64,000 nt of DNA from Dichotomicrobium sp964540795 (GTDB taxonomy: Bacteria > Pseudomonadota > Alphaproteobacteria > Rhizobiales > Rhodomicrobiaceae), in NCBI GenBank assembly GCA_964540795.1, contig CAZINX010000009.1, forward strand, positions 1-64,000, read 5' to 3'. Positions within the stretch are counted from its first letter, which is position 1. Each line of letters begins with the position of its first letter. Both the position numbers and the translations under genes were made by a program. The notes below the pieces were generated by a model that was given only the letters and a program-made list of their open reading frames with translations, did no database searches and was not told where the DNA came from. This document shows, piece after piece, positions 26,294-34,488 of this stretch.

Positions 26294-26329
26294 GCGGCAA
26301 ACGCCACCGCCTTCCTGGCCGCTTTTTTT
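26294..26329 (+). terminator. Intrinsic terminator after iaaA
   Basis: GCGGC (26294-26298) pairs with GCCGC (26318-26322), followed directly by seven T residues. It lies 3 bp after the iaaA stop and just before the convergent gene's stop. Confidence 0.6.
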
Positions 26330-26333
26330 CGCG

Positions 26334-27476
26334 TCAGGCGGCCGCGAGCTTCTTCTTCGGGTCGAAGAATGGCCGTTCGACAACAGTGGCCTGAGCTAGC
26401 TCCTGGGGCATCAACACCTCGACCGACGTTCCGATGGACGCGAAATCCGCGGAGACCATTGCCAGCGCGATGTTCTGGTCAAGCCGCGGCGAATAGACAG
26501 CGGATGTGACCTTGCCGATCGTGCTGCCGTCCTTCCTGATGGGCCAGAAGGTCGTGTTCGGCCCCGCAAGCCGGGGCGCTTCAATGCGCAGCCCGACCTG
26601 CTTGCGGCTCACGCCGTTCTCGCGAATGCGGCGCAGCGCGGCCTTTCCGATGAAGTCGGCCTCCATGTCGAGATCGACCAGGCGGTCGAAACCAAGCTCG
26701 AAGGGGTTCGTGTGGATGTCCGCATCGGCGTGATAGGACAGCATCGCGCCTTCGATCCGGCGGATGGTCGAGGTGTGGCCGGGTTGCAGCCCGAGAGGCC
26801 GGCCCGCCGCGATGATCTTCTCCCACAGCTCGTCACCCCGCGCGCCGTCGCGCAGGTAAAGCTCATAGCCCAGTTCGCTTGACCATCCGGTGCGCGAGAC
26901 GACCAGCGGAATGCCGTCCAGTTCGACCTCTCGCAGCCAGTAATAGCGCAGGCCGGCAAGTCGATCGCCGAACAGCGCCCGCATGATCTGCCCGGATTTC
27001 GGCCCCTGCAATTGCAGCGGCGACACGTCGGGTTCGCGGATCGTGACGTCCATGCCCGAATGCACGGCCACGCCTTGCGCCCAGAGCAGGATGTCGCTGT
27101 CAGCCAGCGAAAGCCAGAAGTGGTTTTCCCCGAGCCGCAACAGAACCGGATCGTTCAGGATGCCGCCGTCGGCGTTGGTGATGAGGACATATTTGCACTG
27201 CCCGACGGTAAGGTTCGACAGGTTGCGCGGCGTCAGGAGCTGGGTGAACCTGGCGGCATCCGGCCCGGTGATCTCGACCTGGCGCTCCACGGCCACGTCG
27301 CACAGGATCGCATCATTCACGAGGTTCCAGAAGTTCTGCTCCGGGTCGCCGAAGTCGCGAGGGATATACATGTGGTTATAGACCGAAAACCCCTGCGCGC
27401 CCCAGCGGACGGTGGCGTCGAAATAGGGGGATTTGCGGATCTGGGTGCCGAAACCGAAGGAATCCGACTGGGTCAT
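26334..27476 (-). CDS. GcvT-family aminomethyltransferase, DmdA-like
   Basis: The 380-residue folate-binding enzyme of the glycine cleavage T superfamily has the features YTVYNHM-like FSVYNHMYIP, CDVAVERQVEITGPDA, GGILNDPV and REPDVSPLQLQGPKS seen in DmdA (dimethylsulfoniopropionate demethylase). It also has the C-terminal GcvT barrel. Many DmdA-like proteins outside marine bacteria have other methyl donors, so the substrate is left open. An Lrp/AsnC gene lies just upstream in the same direction, a typical partner regulator. A copy of the 92-bp repeat separates them. Tetrahydrofolate would accept the one-carbon unit. Confidence 0.75.
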   Translation of the reverse strand: MTQSDSFGFGTQIRKSPYFDATVRWGAQGFSVYNHMYIPRDFGDPEQNFWNLVNDAILCDVAVERQVEITGPDAARFTQLLTPRNLSNLTVGQCKYVLITNADGGILNDPVLLRLGENHFWLSLADSDILLWAQGVAVHSGMDVTIREPDVSPLQLQGPKSGQIMRALFGDRLAGLRYYWLREVELDGIPLVVSRTGWSSELGYELYLRDGARGDELWEKIIAAGRPLGLQPGHTSTIRRIEGAMLSYHADADIHTNPFELGFDRLVDLDMEADFIGKAALRRIRENGVSRKQVGLRIEAPRLAGPNTTFWPIRKDGSTIGKVTSAVYSPRLDQNIALAMVSADFASIGTSVEVLMPQELAQATVVERPFFDPKKKLAAA

Positions 27477-27540
27477 GTCATTTGCCCTTGCCGAGCGGCG
27501 CGGTCGAAGCGCCTTGGACCATTGAAGTAATGGTCAAGAC

Positions 27541-27632
27541 TAACGCGCGCCCTGCGGCCCTGCGGACCAAATACAAACGGCGCGAGGACTGAACAGGCCG
27601 TTATACGGCCTGACGCAGGCCGGCCGGTCGCG
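27541..27632 (-). repeat. 92-bp dispersed repeat with intrinsic terminator, copy 2
   Basis: This is the second copy of the element at 14367-14458, in the same orientation. On the minus strand AACGGC (27597-27602) pairs with GCCGTT (27576-27581), followed by TGTATTT. A second stem, CGGCC/GGCCG, lies at 27606-27622. It begins 5 bp beyond the lrp stop and ends 64 bp before the dmdA-like start, so it may both end lrp transcription and insulate or attenuate the next gene. Confidence 0.65.
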
Positions 27633-27637
27633 TTTGC

Positions 27638-28129
27638 TTATGGGGCGGTCCGGGCGACCAGCTTGGCGAGGTTGGGTTGGCCCGCCTTGATCTGCCGCGT
27701 GGCGATATAGGTCATGTATCTCTCGATCCCGAGATCGGCCGCCAGCAGGTTGTCCATCAGGGCCTGGAATGCCGGCAGACCCGGCACGACAACCTTCATG
27801 ACGTAATCCATGCCGCCGCCCGTGGCGATGCATTCGGTGATTTCGTCCAGTTGCCGGATATGGGCCTCGAACCTGTCAAAGTCCGATTTGCGATGCTGGC
27901 GCAGCGCGACGGTCACGACGACCTGGGTGAAATCGACGATCCGGTCCAGCGCGATGTCGGCATGGTATCCGCGTATGAAGCCCGCCGCCTTGAGTCTGTC
28001 GAGGCGGGCCCAGCACGGCGTCGGCGAGAGATTGACGATCTCGGCGAGCTTGGTCTTGCTCAGCTGACCATGCCTCTGGAGTGCGCTCAGGATTCGGATA
28101 TCGGCTGCGTCAAGGCCGGATTTTTTCAT
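27638..28129 (-). CDS. Lrp/AsnC-family transcriptional regulator
   Basis: The 163-residue protein has an N-terminal helix-turn-helix (LSKTKLAEIVNLSPTPCWARLDRLKAAGFIRGY) and a C-terminal RAM-type effector domain (VVTVALRQH onward) that forms octamers and binds amino acids. The start MKKSGLDAADIRIL fits the family's usual N-terminus; a longer in-frame start adds unrelated residues. It is co-directional with, and upstream of, the DmdA-like gene, the standard arrangement of an Lrp activator next to its amino-acid-linked target. The effector is unknown. Confidence 0.87.
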   Translation of the reverse strand: MKKSGLDAADIRILSALQRHGQLSKTKLAEIVNLSPTPCWARLDRLKAAGFIRGYHADIALDRIVDFTQVVVTVALRQHRKSDFDRFEAHIRQLDEITECIATGGGMDYVMKVVVPGLPAFQALMDNLLAADLGIERYMTYIATRQIKAGQPNLAKLVARTAP

Positions 28130-28323
28130 GAGCGCGCCTTTTCCGGAAGATGTCGCAAAGCCAACCAGGACCGTGTACGAAGCCCGGTTTGCCAAGGATC
28201 GTGCTCAGCCTCGGAACAAGCCGATCTCCGCTCGCGCAGATCCGCTGTCCGCGCCGCTGTAACTGCTCAGGTTCAGCCCGCCAGCCTCTGGCAATCCGAA
28301 GCCCACGGCATTTCATTCCTATA

Positions 28324-28339
28324 ACGGTGAAAACACCGT
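28324..28339. promoter_or_regulatory. Palindrome in the region upstream of lrp
   Basis: ACGGTG-AAAA-CACCGT is a perfect 6-4-6 inverted repeat about 195 bp before the lrp start, in a 400-bp stretch with no gene between lrp and tRNA-Lys. It could be an autoregulatory site or the remnant of a terminator. Nothing else is recognised in 28130-28534. Confidence 0.3.
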
Positions 28340-28534
28340 CAAGGTTTTCGAATGTCATCGGGGATGGTCGGCTTTCAGGGGCGGTACCGGCAACCTTGAG
28401 CGCCGAGCGTTCCCTGACATGGCTGCTGCAGGCTCATGACAAGCCGGTAGAGCGGATGCACCAGCACGGTTCTCCACACACTTGGAGCCGGGCGCTCCGG
28501 TGGCGGCTTGCTCGCCCTGAGTGCTTGATTTTGT

Positions 28535-28610
28535 TGGTGAGCCCAGCAGGGTTCGAACCTGCGACCTACTGATTAAAAGTCAGTTGCTCTACCAGCTGAG
28601 CTATGGGCCC
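28535..28610 (-). tRNA. tRNA-Lys (anticodon TTT)
   Basis: The 76-base cloverleaf has acceptor stem GGGCCCA/TGGGCTC, D arm AGCTCAGCTGGTAGAGC, an anticodon loop CTTTTAA giving TTT, a T arm with GGTTCGAACC, and an encoded CCA end. All four stems pair. Confidence 0.96.
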
Positions 28611-28756
28611 GAATGCGCGATAGTGGTTCGCTTTTGGCACGCTTTCGGTAGCCTGTCAAACCGCCGTCTGACGCATCGCCGGGGGCCATAAAAGCCCGGA
28701 AAATTGTTCTCCCGGGCTGCAACTCTGGGCGCTTGGCCGTTCCGCGTTTCGCGAAA

Positions 28757-30418
28757 TCACCCGTGCCGCTTGAGGCTGCGGCCGTAGCCGCCAAGCTCCC
28801 GGCCCGGCGCGCCGCCTTGTGCCTCGTCAAAGTCCGGCGGGAGCGGGATGTCCGGCCGCACGCTGCCGAAGCGCGATGACCGGCCCGGCGGCTCTGGAGA
28901 CTGGCCGCCCGCGCTGGCGCTCCAGTGCGCGGCCCCGAACCACACCTCGATGAGTTGATGCTCGTCGTCGGACAGTTCAAGCCCCGCCTTCTGGCAGCGC
29001 GACAGGATCACGTCGCGATAAGCCCGCGCGATCGCGCCGGGCGTGCGCGAATGCTCCAGCCAGGGATCCATGTCGTCCACCGCGCCGATAACGAAGCTGA
29101 CATCCTGCTGCGCGAAGCGCACGCCGTTTTGCTCCGCCCGCGCCATCACGGCGTCGACCGTGCGGCCGGGCTGGAAGCCGCGTTCGCCGACTTCCGCCGC
29201 GATCAGGTTGAACAGCAACTGATACTCACTCGGCGGCAGCGGCGGCGCCTTGGACGCTTCGTAAATGCGGGTGATCGAATTCTGCAGATCCGACAGCCGG
29301 TTGCCGCCGGGGCTTTGCGGCGCATTTGGCGCCGCGCGTTGCAGGCCGCTCTGGCGCTGTTCCTCGTCCGCGCTGCCTTCGATCTGGTGTCGCGCCGGGT
29401 CATAGACCGAATGCGGCGGCGCTTCGGTCAGTCGCAGGTTGTCCGGCAGATTGCGCGACAGGAAGTTCAGGAAGCCGCCGCAGCCGGCCCAGTTGGTGCC
29501 CACGGTCTTGGCGTGGCCCAGCTCTTTCATCGCGCGGTTGGCGAGATAGGCGATCGGCACGGGCTTTTCCGCTTCGCGCGCGGCCTGAACCACCAGATCG
29601 AGGATCTCCGAGCCGATCTGGCGAAAGTCGTCCATCAGCGCGCGGATCGTCGGCTCCTCGACGCCGCCCGACGCCCGCGCCGTCTCCGCCGCGCGCCCGG
29701 CAGCCGCGGGCATCCGCCCGGAAGGGTCATGCCCCAGCGCCTGATGCACCGCCTGACCCACGGCGCGCGCGGCCTCGGCCTGGCGCTCATCGCCGCCCAG
29801 CGTCCCGCGATCCTGCCATTCGGGCGCGGGCAAGGCGTCGGAGAGCAGGAATTCGGTGAACTCCTTTTCCTCGATGCGTCCGTCGCACAGGGCGGTGTAG
29901 GGCTGTGCCGTGTGATCGTTGGAATAGATCACGATCTGCCGGTCATACTCGCGCAGGCGATGCAGCACGGGGGTAAAGTCGGCATCGCCCGAGAGCAGGA
30001 TAAATTCATCGAAGCGCGTGCGGTGCTCGATCATGTCCCGCACGTCGATGGCCATGCGAATGTCCGAGCCATTCTTCAGTTGTGCCGTCAGCGGCGGACA
30101 GTCGATCACCTCGAAGCCGGCGCGGATGAAGTGGTGGCGCACGAAGATGAAGGAATTGGGATCGTTGGGCCCGTCGCGGCCCGAGCGACGCGGCACCGGG
30201 TTGCCATAGACGCGGTTGACGACCAGTCGCCGGCGCAGGCCGGGCGCTTCGCCTTCGCGGCGCACCAGACGCTCGGAGACCAGCGCCTGCAGCCAGTTGG
30301 CCGGAGCCTGCGCGAAGCGCGCCGCCGCCTCTTCGCTGCGCCGTTTCAGCGAGAGGTAGACGTTGTCGTAATCGACGAACAACGCGGAGAGGAATGATCC
30401 CCTTTGCTCCGCTTGCAT
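28757..30418 (-). CDS. NYN (LabA/DUF88) domain protein with OST-HTH/LOTUS-like domain
   Basis: The 553-residue cytosolic protein starts with a NYN/PIN-type nuclease domain (LFVDYDNVYLSL near residue 15; IRMAIDVRDMIEH; LLSGDADFTPVL near 165) that keeps the acidic metal-binding residues. After a linker, residues of about 275-350 (KPVPIAYLANRAMKELG ... GGFLNFLSRNL) resemble the OST-HTH/LOTUS RNA-binding fold, and a helical C-terminal module follows. The start MQAEQRGSFL is chosen because the fold begins there. It is probably an RNA-cleaving or RNA-binding factor. The target RNA is unknown, and no partner gene lies next to it. Confidence 0.75.
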   Translation of the reverse strand: MQAEQRGSFLSALFVDYDNVYLSLKRRSEEAAARFAQAPANWLQALVSERLVRREGEAPGLRRRLVVNRVYGNPVPRRSGRDGPNDPNSFIFVRHHFIRAGFEVIDCPPLTAQLKNGSDIRMAIDVRDMIEHRTRFDEFILLSGDADFTPVLHRLREYDRQIVIYSNDHTAQPYTALCDGRIEEKEFTEFLLSDALPAPEWQDRGTLGGDERQAEAARAVGQAVHQALGHDPSGRMPAAAGRAAETARASGGVEEPTIRALMDDFRQIGSEILDLVVQAAREAEKPVPIAYLANRAMKELGHAKTVGTNWAGCGGFLNFLSRNLPDNLRLTEAPPHSVYDPARHQIEGSADEEQRQSGLQRAAPNAPQSPGGNRLSDLQNSITRIYEASKAPPLPPSEYQLLFNLIAAEVGERGFQPGRTVDAVMARAEQNGVRFAQQDVSFVIGAVDDMDPWLEHSRTPGAIARAYRDVILSRCQKAGLELSDDEHQLIEVWFGAAHWSASAGGQSPEPPGRSSRFGSVRPDIPLPPDFDEAQGGAPGRELGGYGRSLKRHG

Positions 30419-30741
30419 CAGCTTACCCCACTCTTGCGCCCGCCCGTCGCAGGCGCGCCGCGTCCCTTGCTTGTCGCCGGAGACGCCAATGGCCGCGAGC
30501 CGCTTACGCCGCTCGCCCAACCGCCCTTATGGCCCGTTCGGGCGGCTCCGGTCTCAACGCATGTAAAGGGGGTTTTGATCCCGATCGCGAAAAGAGTGCC
30601 GCATCTTTCGCTATCGGCGGATAAAACCCACGCCCCACGGGAATGGCTCCCGCAAATTTATTAAAGGCCAATCGCCTTGGCTGAGCAAGCACTCACCGTC
30701 GCGCAGGCCTGCCGCCAAGGCTTCATCCACATGATGCCCAG

Positions 30742-31500
30742 TCAGTGACGGTTCCGGCGCTGGCGCAATTCGGCCCAGACAGCTTCATCCGATGCGTGCT
30801 CCATCCCCAGAGTCCGGCGGATTTCGGGCGAGTCGGGGCGCAGGAACGGGTTGGTCTCAACCTCTCGACCCAAAGTTGTGGGCAACGTTGGTTTTCCCTC
30901 ATCGCGCAGGCGACGCACCTCGGCGGCGCGCTCCTCAAGCGCGTCGTTGCCTGATTCGACCGTCAGCGCGAACTCGGCATTCTTGAGCGTGTATTCATGG
31001 CCGCAATAGACCTGCGCGTCGCGCGGCAGGCGCATGAGCTTCTGCAGCGAGTGCCACATCTGCGCAGGCGTGCCTTCGAACACGCGCCCGCAGCCCAGCG
31101 AAAACAGCGTGTCGCCGGCGAACAGGAGCCCCGGCTCCGGGAAAAAGTAGACGATGTGGTCGAGCGTGTGGCCCGGCGTCTCCAGCACTCGCGCCTCATA
31201 CCGGCCGAACGCATAGGTCTCGCCCTCGCTCAGGCCCACATCGACGCCGCTGATTCGCCCCTTGGCTGGGCCGGTGACCGTGCAGCCCGTCTCCCGTTTC
31301 AGCGGTTCGACTCCAGCCACATGGTCCGGGTGGTGATGCGTCACCAGGATATGCGTGAGGGTCCAGCCCTTGGCGGCGAGCGCCTCGCGCACCGCGCCGG
31401 CCTCCGGCGCGTCGATCGAGGCGGTCAAGCCGGCCTCGGGATCGTGAATGAGCACGCCGAAATTGTCCGAAAGGCACGTAAACTGGTAAACTTCGAGCAT
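30742..31500 (-). CDS. gloB: Hydroxyacylglutathione hydrolase (glyoxalase II)
   Basis: This 252-residue metallo-beta-lactamase-fold enzyme has the binuclear metal motif THHHPDHVAG (near residue 55), ETPGHTLDH, FAGDTLFSLGCGRVFEG and the glyoxalase II C-terminal domain (GREVETNPFLR). It hydrolyses S-lactoylglutathione to lactate and glutathione, the second step of methylglyoxal detoxification. The start at MLEVYQF matches the family; upstream in-frame codons lack homology. It is divergent from the SAM-dependent methyltransferase gene with only 124 bp between them, a pairing common in Rhizobiales. Confidence 0.92.
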   Translation of the reverse strand: MLEVYQFTCLSDNFGVLIHDPEAGLTASIDAPEAGAVREALAAKGWTLTHILVTHHHPDHVAGVEPLKRETGCTVTGPAKGRISGVDVGLSEGETYAFGRYEARVLETPGHTLDHIVYFFPEPGLLFAGDTLFSLGCGRVFEGTPAQMWHSLQKLMRLPRDAQVYCGHEYTLKNAEFALTVESGNDALEERAAEVRRLRDEGKPTLPTTLGREVETNPFLRPDSPEIRRTLGMEHASDEAVWAELRQRRNRH

Positions 31501-31624
31501 TGTGGTGGGTCCGTGTTGTGTCGAACTGATTGCCTGCAACCTAGCATCTGCTGGATCGCGCGCAATGGCGGACGGCGGGTGCCGATAGCGGGCGGCACGA
31601 GCCTCGGGGTGGGGTGAAGCGGTC

Positions 31625-32458
31625 ATGCGTCCAGCTTTGCAAGACCTTGTGGATTTCTATGCCAGCCCGCTGGGGCATGTGGCGCGGCACCTGATCGCGC
31701 TGCGCATCCGTTCGCAGTGGCGTAATGTGCATGGTCTTTGCGTGGCGGGGGTGGGGTATGCGACGCCTTATCTGCGCGCGCTTCGCAGCGAGGCTGAGCG
31801 TGTCGTCGCGCTGATGCCGCGGCCGCAGGGCGTGATCTACTGGCCGGGCGACGGGCGGAACATCGCCGCAATGTTCGAGGAGCCGGATTTGCCGCTGCCG
31901 GACAATTCGGTGGATTGCCTGCTGGCAGCGCATTGCCTCGAATTCAGCGAGGATGGCGCGGCGCTGCTGCGCGAGTTCTGGCGCGTGCTGCGCCCGGAAG
32001 GCCGGCTGATGCTGGTGCTGCCAAACCGGAAGGGCCTGTGGGCGCGCGCCGATCACACGCCGCTGGGCGCGGGGCACCCCTACAGCGAAGGGCAGATCAC
32101 GCGCCGTCTGGAGGCGGCCATGTTCTCGCCGCAGGCGAGCTTGCCCGCGTTGTTCCTGCCGCCGGTGAGCTGGCGGGTGATGCTGCATGCGGCCCCGGCC
32201 TGGGAGCGCGCGGGGCGGCGCATCTGGCCGGCGCTGTCGGGCGTGCTGGTGATCGAGGCGCGCAAGGAGCTTCACGGTATCATCGGCCCGGCCGAGGTCA
32301 GGCTCCGTCCAGCGATGGCCCGGCCAGCGGTCGTCCGACCTGCAATGGCGCGGCGGTCGGAGCGGCGAAGCGCGGCGCGCCGTTCACTTGCGCGTCAGCA
32401 GAAAGACGGCCTGCTCGCCGAACAGGTTCTGCCAGCTCAGCGGCAGGCCGAAGCGTAA
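31625..32458 (+). CDS. Class I SAM-dependent methyltransferase
   Basis: The 277-residue protein has a methyltransferase core (LCVAGVGYATPYLRAL; DNSVDCLLAAHCLEFSEDG; EFWRVLRPEGRLMLVLPNR, residues about 38-140) and a probable substrate cap after it. It would be cytosolic, and the methyl acceptor is unknown. The last 25 codons lie antisense to the 3' end of metW, and the Arg/Ala-rich tail (repeated RPAM/RPAVV) looks like low-complexity read-through beyond the usual family end. The original stop may therefore have been lost. It is divergent from gloB. Confidence 0.8.
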   Translation: MRPALQDLVDFYASPLGHVARHLIALRIRSQWRNVHGLCVAGVGYATPYLRALRSEAERVVALMPRPQGVIYWPGDGRNIAAMFEEPDLPLPDNSVDCLLAAHCLEFSEDGAALLREFWRVLRPEGRLMLVLPNRKGLWARADHTPLGAGHPYSEGQITRRLEAAMFSPQASLPALFLPPVSWRVMLHAAPAWERAGRRIWPALSGVLVIEARKELHGIIGPAEVRLRPAMARPAVVRPAMARRSERRSAARRSLARQQKDGLLAEQVLPAQRQAEA

Positions 32459-33010
32459 CGGCTTGCCGTAGGAGTTGAGCGCGACCGGCTTGACGATGCG
32501 CGCGTCCACCTCCTCGCACAGGCTGATGAAATCCTTGATCGTGCAGAAGTGAATGTTGGGCGTGTCGTACCACTCATCGGGCAGGTTCTCGGTTTTCGGC
32601 ATCCGTCCGTTGAACAGCAGTTTGAAGCGGATGCGCCAGTGCCCGAAATTCGGGAACGACACGATCGCGTATCGCCCGATTCGCAGAAGCTGCTCCAGCA
32701 CGTATTTCGGCCGGCGTGTCGCCTGCAGCGTCTGGCTCAGGATGGCGTAGTCGAATGCCTCGTCCGGGTAGTTCTCCAGATCGCGGTCGGCGTCGCCCTG
32801 AACCACCGAAAGACCCTTGCCAACGCAGAAATTCACGCCCGGCTGACTGATCTCCACCCCGCGTCCGTCCACGTCGCGCGTGGTTTCGAGCAGCTTCAGC
32901 AGATCGCCGGTGTCGCAGCCGATATCGAGCACGCGCGCCCCCGGCTTCACCATCTCCGCGATGAGAAGGTGGTCGACGCGGCTGCCTGTACCCGGTGTGC
33001 GTGCGTCCAT
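32384..33010 (-). CDS. metW: Methionine biosynthesis protein MetW
   Basis: This 208-residue methyltransferase-like protein has VLDIGCDTGDLLKLL (SAM-binding glycine loop near residue 30), YAILSQTLQATRRP and the MetW-typical FPNFGHWRIRFKLLFNGRMP. MetW works with MetX in homoserine acylation in proteobacteria. The gene follows metX by 12 bp in one operon, so it falls under the SAM-II riboswitch upstream of metX. Its 3' 75 bp overlap the convergent methyltransferase gene. Confidence 0.93.
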   Translation of the reverse strand: MDARTPGTGSRVDHLLIAEMVKPGARVLDIGCDTGDLLKLLETTRDVDGRGVEISQPGVNFCVGKGLSVVQGDADRDLENYPDEAFDYAILSQTLQATRRPKYVLEQLLRIGRYAIVSFPNFGHWRIRFKLLFNGRMPKTENLPDEWYDTPNIHFCTIKDFISLCEEVDARIVKPVALNSYGKPLRFGLPLSWQNLFGEQAVFLLTRK

Positions 33011-33022
33011 GCGGCTGCCCCC

Positions 33023-34180
33023 TTATAGCCCCCGGCGCTCGGCGGCGGCGCTGAGGAAACCGGAGACGGCGTCGAACAGCTCCGGCTCGTCGAGCAGGAA
33101 GGCGTCGTGGCCCTTGTCGGACTCGATCTCGACGAAGCTGACATTTGCCGCCACGGCGTTCAGTGCCTGCACGATCTCGCGGCTTTCGCGCGTGGGATAG
33201 AGCCAGTCGCTGGTGAATGAGACCACGCAGAAGCGGCTGCGCGCGTTGCGGAACGCCTGCGACAGCCCGCCGTGATCCTTCGCCAGATCGAAATAGTCCA
33301 TCGCGCGGGTGATATAGAGATAGGTGTTGGCGTCGAAGCGGTCGACGAAGCTCATGCCCTGATGGCGCAGATAGCTCTCGACCTGGAAATCCGCGTCGAA
33401 GCCGAAGGTGACTGACTCGCGGTCCTGCAGGTTGCGGCCGAACTTCCGGTGCAGGGCCTCGTCGGACAGATAGGTGATATGCGCGGCCATGCGCGCTACC
33501 GCCAGCCCCTTGCGCGGGCGAACGCCGGCTTCGAGATAACGCCCGCCGCGCCAGTCGGGGTCGGCCATGACAGCCTGCCGCCCGACCTCGTGGAAGGCGA
33601 TATTCTGCGAGGAGTGCCGCGCGGCCGCCGCGATCGGAATGGCGGCAAAAACCTTGTCCGGGTAGCTCGCCGCCCATTCCAGCACCTGCATGCCGCCCAT
33701 CGAGCCGCCGACGACCGCGAACAACGACGAAATTCCGAGCCGCTCGATCAGCCGCGCCTGCGCGCGCACCATGTCGGCGATGGTGATGACGGGGAAGTCG
33801 AGACCATAGGGGCGCCCGGTGGCCGGATTTAGCGAGGCCGGCCCCGTCGAGCCCATGCATCCGCCCAGCACATTGGCGCAGATGACAAAGTAATGATCAG
33901 TGTCGATCGGCTTGCCGGGGCCGATCATGCGCGACCACCAGCCCGCCTTGCCGGTCAACGGGTGGGTGTCGGCGGCGTATTGGTCGCCGGTGAGCGCGTG
34001 GCAGATCATCACGGCGTTCGTGCGCGCTTCGTTCAGCTGGCCATAGGTCTGGTAGGCGATCGAAAACGGCGCGAGATCATGCCCGCAGTCGAGCCGGATC
34101 GGCTCGTCCTCGCCGAATTCCTCGATCGCGCTGACCGGGATGAGCGCGTGGTCCGTCGGATGTGTCAGGTCGGTCGACAA
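33023..34180 (-). CDS. metX: Homoserine O-acetyltransferase MetX
   Basis: The 385-residue alpha/beta hydrolase-fold acyltransferase carries the nucleophile elbow VVGGSMGGMQ (S160). The partner acid lies in FTSDWLYPT and the catalytic histidine in ESDKGHDAFLLDEPE. HALTGDQYA and GGCMGSTGPASLNP are typical of MetX. It transfers an acetyl (or succinyl) group from CoA to homoserine, the committed step of methionine synthesis. A SAM-II riboswitch 90 bp upstream would shut expression down when S-adenosylmethionine is plentiful. The activity is secure; the acyl preference cannot be told by eye. Confidence 0.93.
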   Translation of the reverse strand: MSTDLTHPTDHALIPVSAIEEFGEDEPIRLDCGHDLAPFSIAYQTYGQLNEARTNAVMICHALTGDQYAADTHPLTGKAGWWSRMIGPGKPIDTDHYFVICANVLGGCMGSTGPASLNPATGRPYGLDFPVITIADMVRAQARLIERLGISSLFAVVGGSMGGMQVLEWAASYPDKVFAAIPIAAAARHSSQNIAFHEVGRQAVMADPDWRGGRYLEAGVRPRKGLAVARMAAHITYLSDEALHRKFGRNLQDRESVTFGFDADFQVESYLRHQGMSFVDRFDANTYLYITRAMDYFDLAKDHGGLSQAFRNARSRFCVVSFTSDWLYPTRESREIVQALNAVAANVSFVEIESDKGHDAFLLDEPELFDAVSGFLSAAAERRGL

Positions 34181-34271
34181 TTGAAGTTAACGCTCCGCTT
34201 CCCTCTATCGGCCCCGCGCGGGCCGCGCGACCGGCTGCGTCATTCTCGCGGGGCCGGATCGCAGGAAGCGG

Positions 34272-34328
34272 CGGCCTTTTAGCGAGTTGTTTAACGTGGC
34301 TGCAAGCCGGCCGGCCAAATCACCACAC
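34272..34328 (-). promoter_or_regulatory. SAM-II riboswitch
   Basis: Read on the minus strand, the element has the P1 half GTGGT followed by GATTTG, the GC stem GGCCGGCCGGC, the segment CTTGCAGCCACG that completes P1, then GTTAAAC and GCTAAAAGG. These invariant blocks in this order define the SAM-II (metA motif) pseudoknot of Alphaproteobacteria. It ends about 90 bp before metX and should mask the ribosome site on binding S-adenosylmethionine, controlling metX-metW. Confidence 0.93.
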
Positions 34329-34488
34329 CTTGAGAGATAGACGTATACTGCGGACTTTTCAACGCTAAGCAGACGAAGCGCAGCGGGGCTGTCGGGGACA
34401 ACCCGGACCCGATCCAAAACGGTCTGTGAGAGTGAAGCGCTTCACGCACCCATCCGCACCGGGCGCGGCAGCCTCATGGCAGGCCGTT

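Noticed and set aside
28130..28534. Possible riboswitch upstream of lrp
   Set aside because: Conserved blocks of glycine, cobalamin and SAM-class riboswitches are absent. Only a short palindrome is visible.
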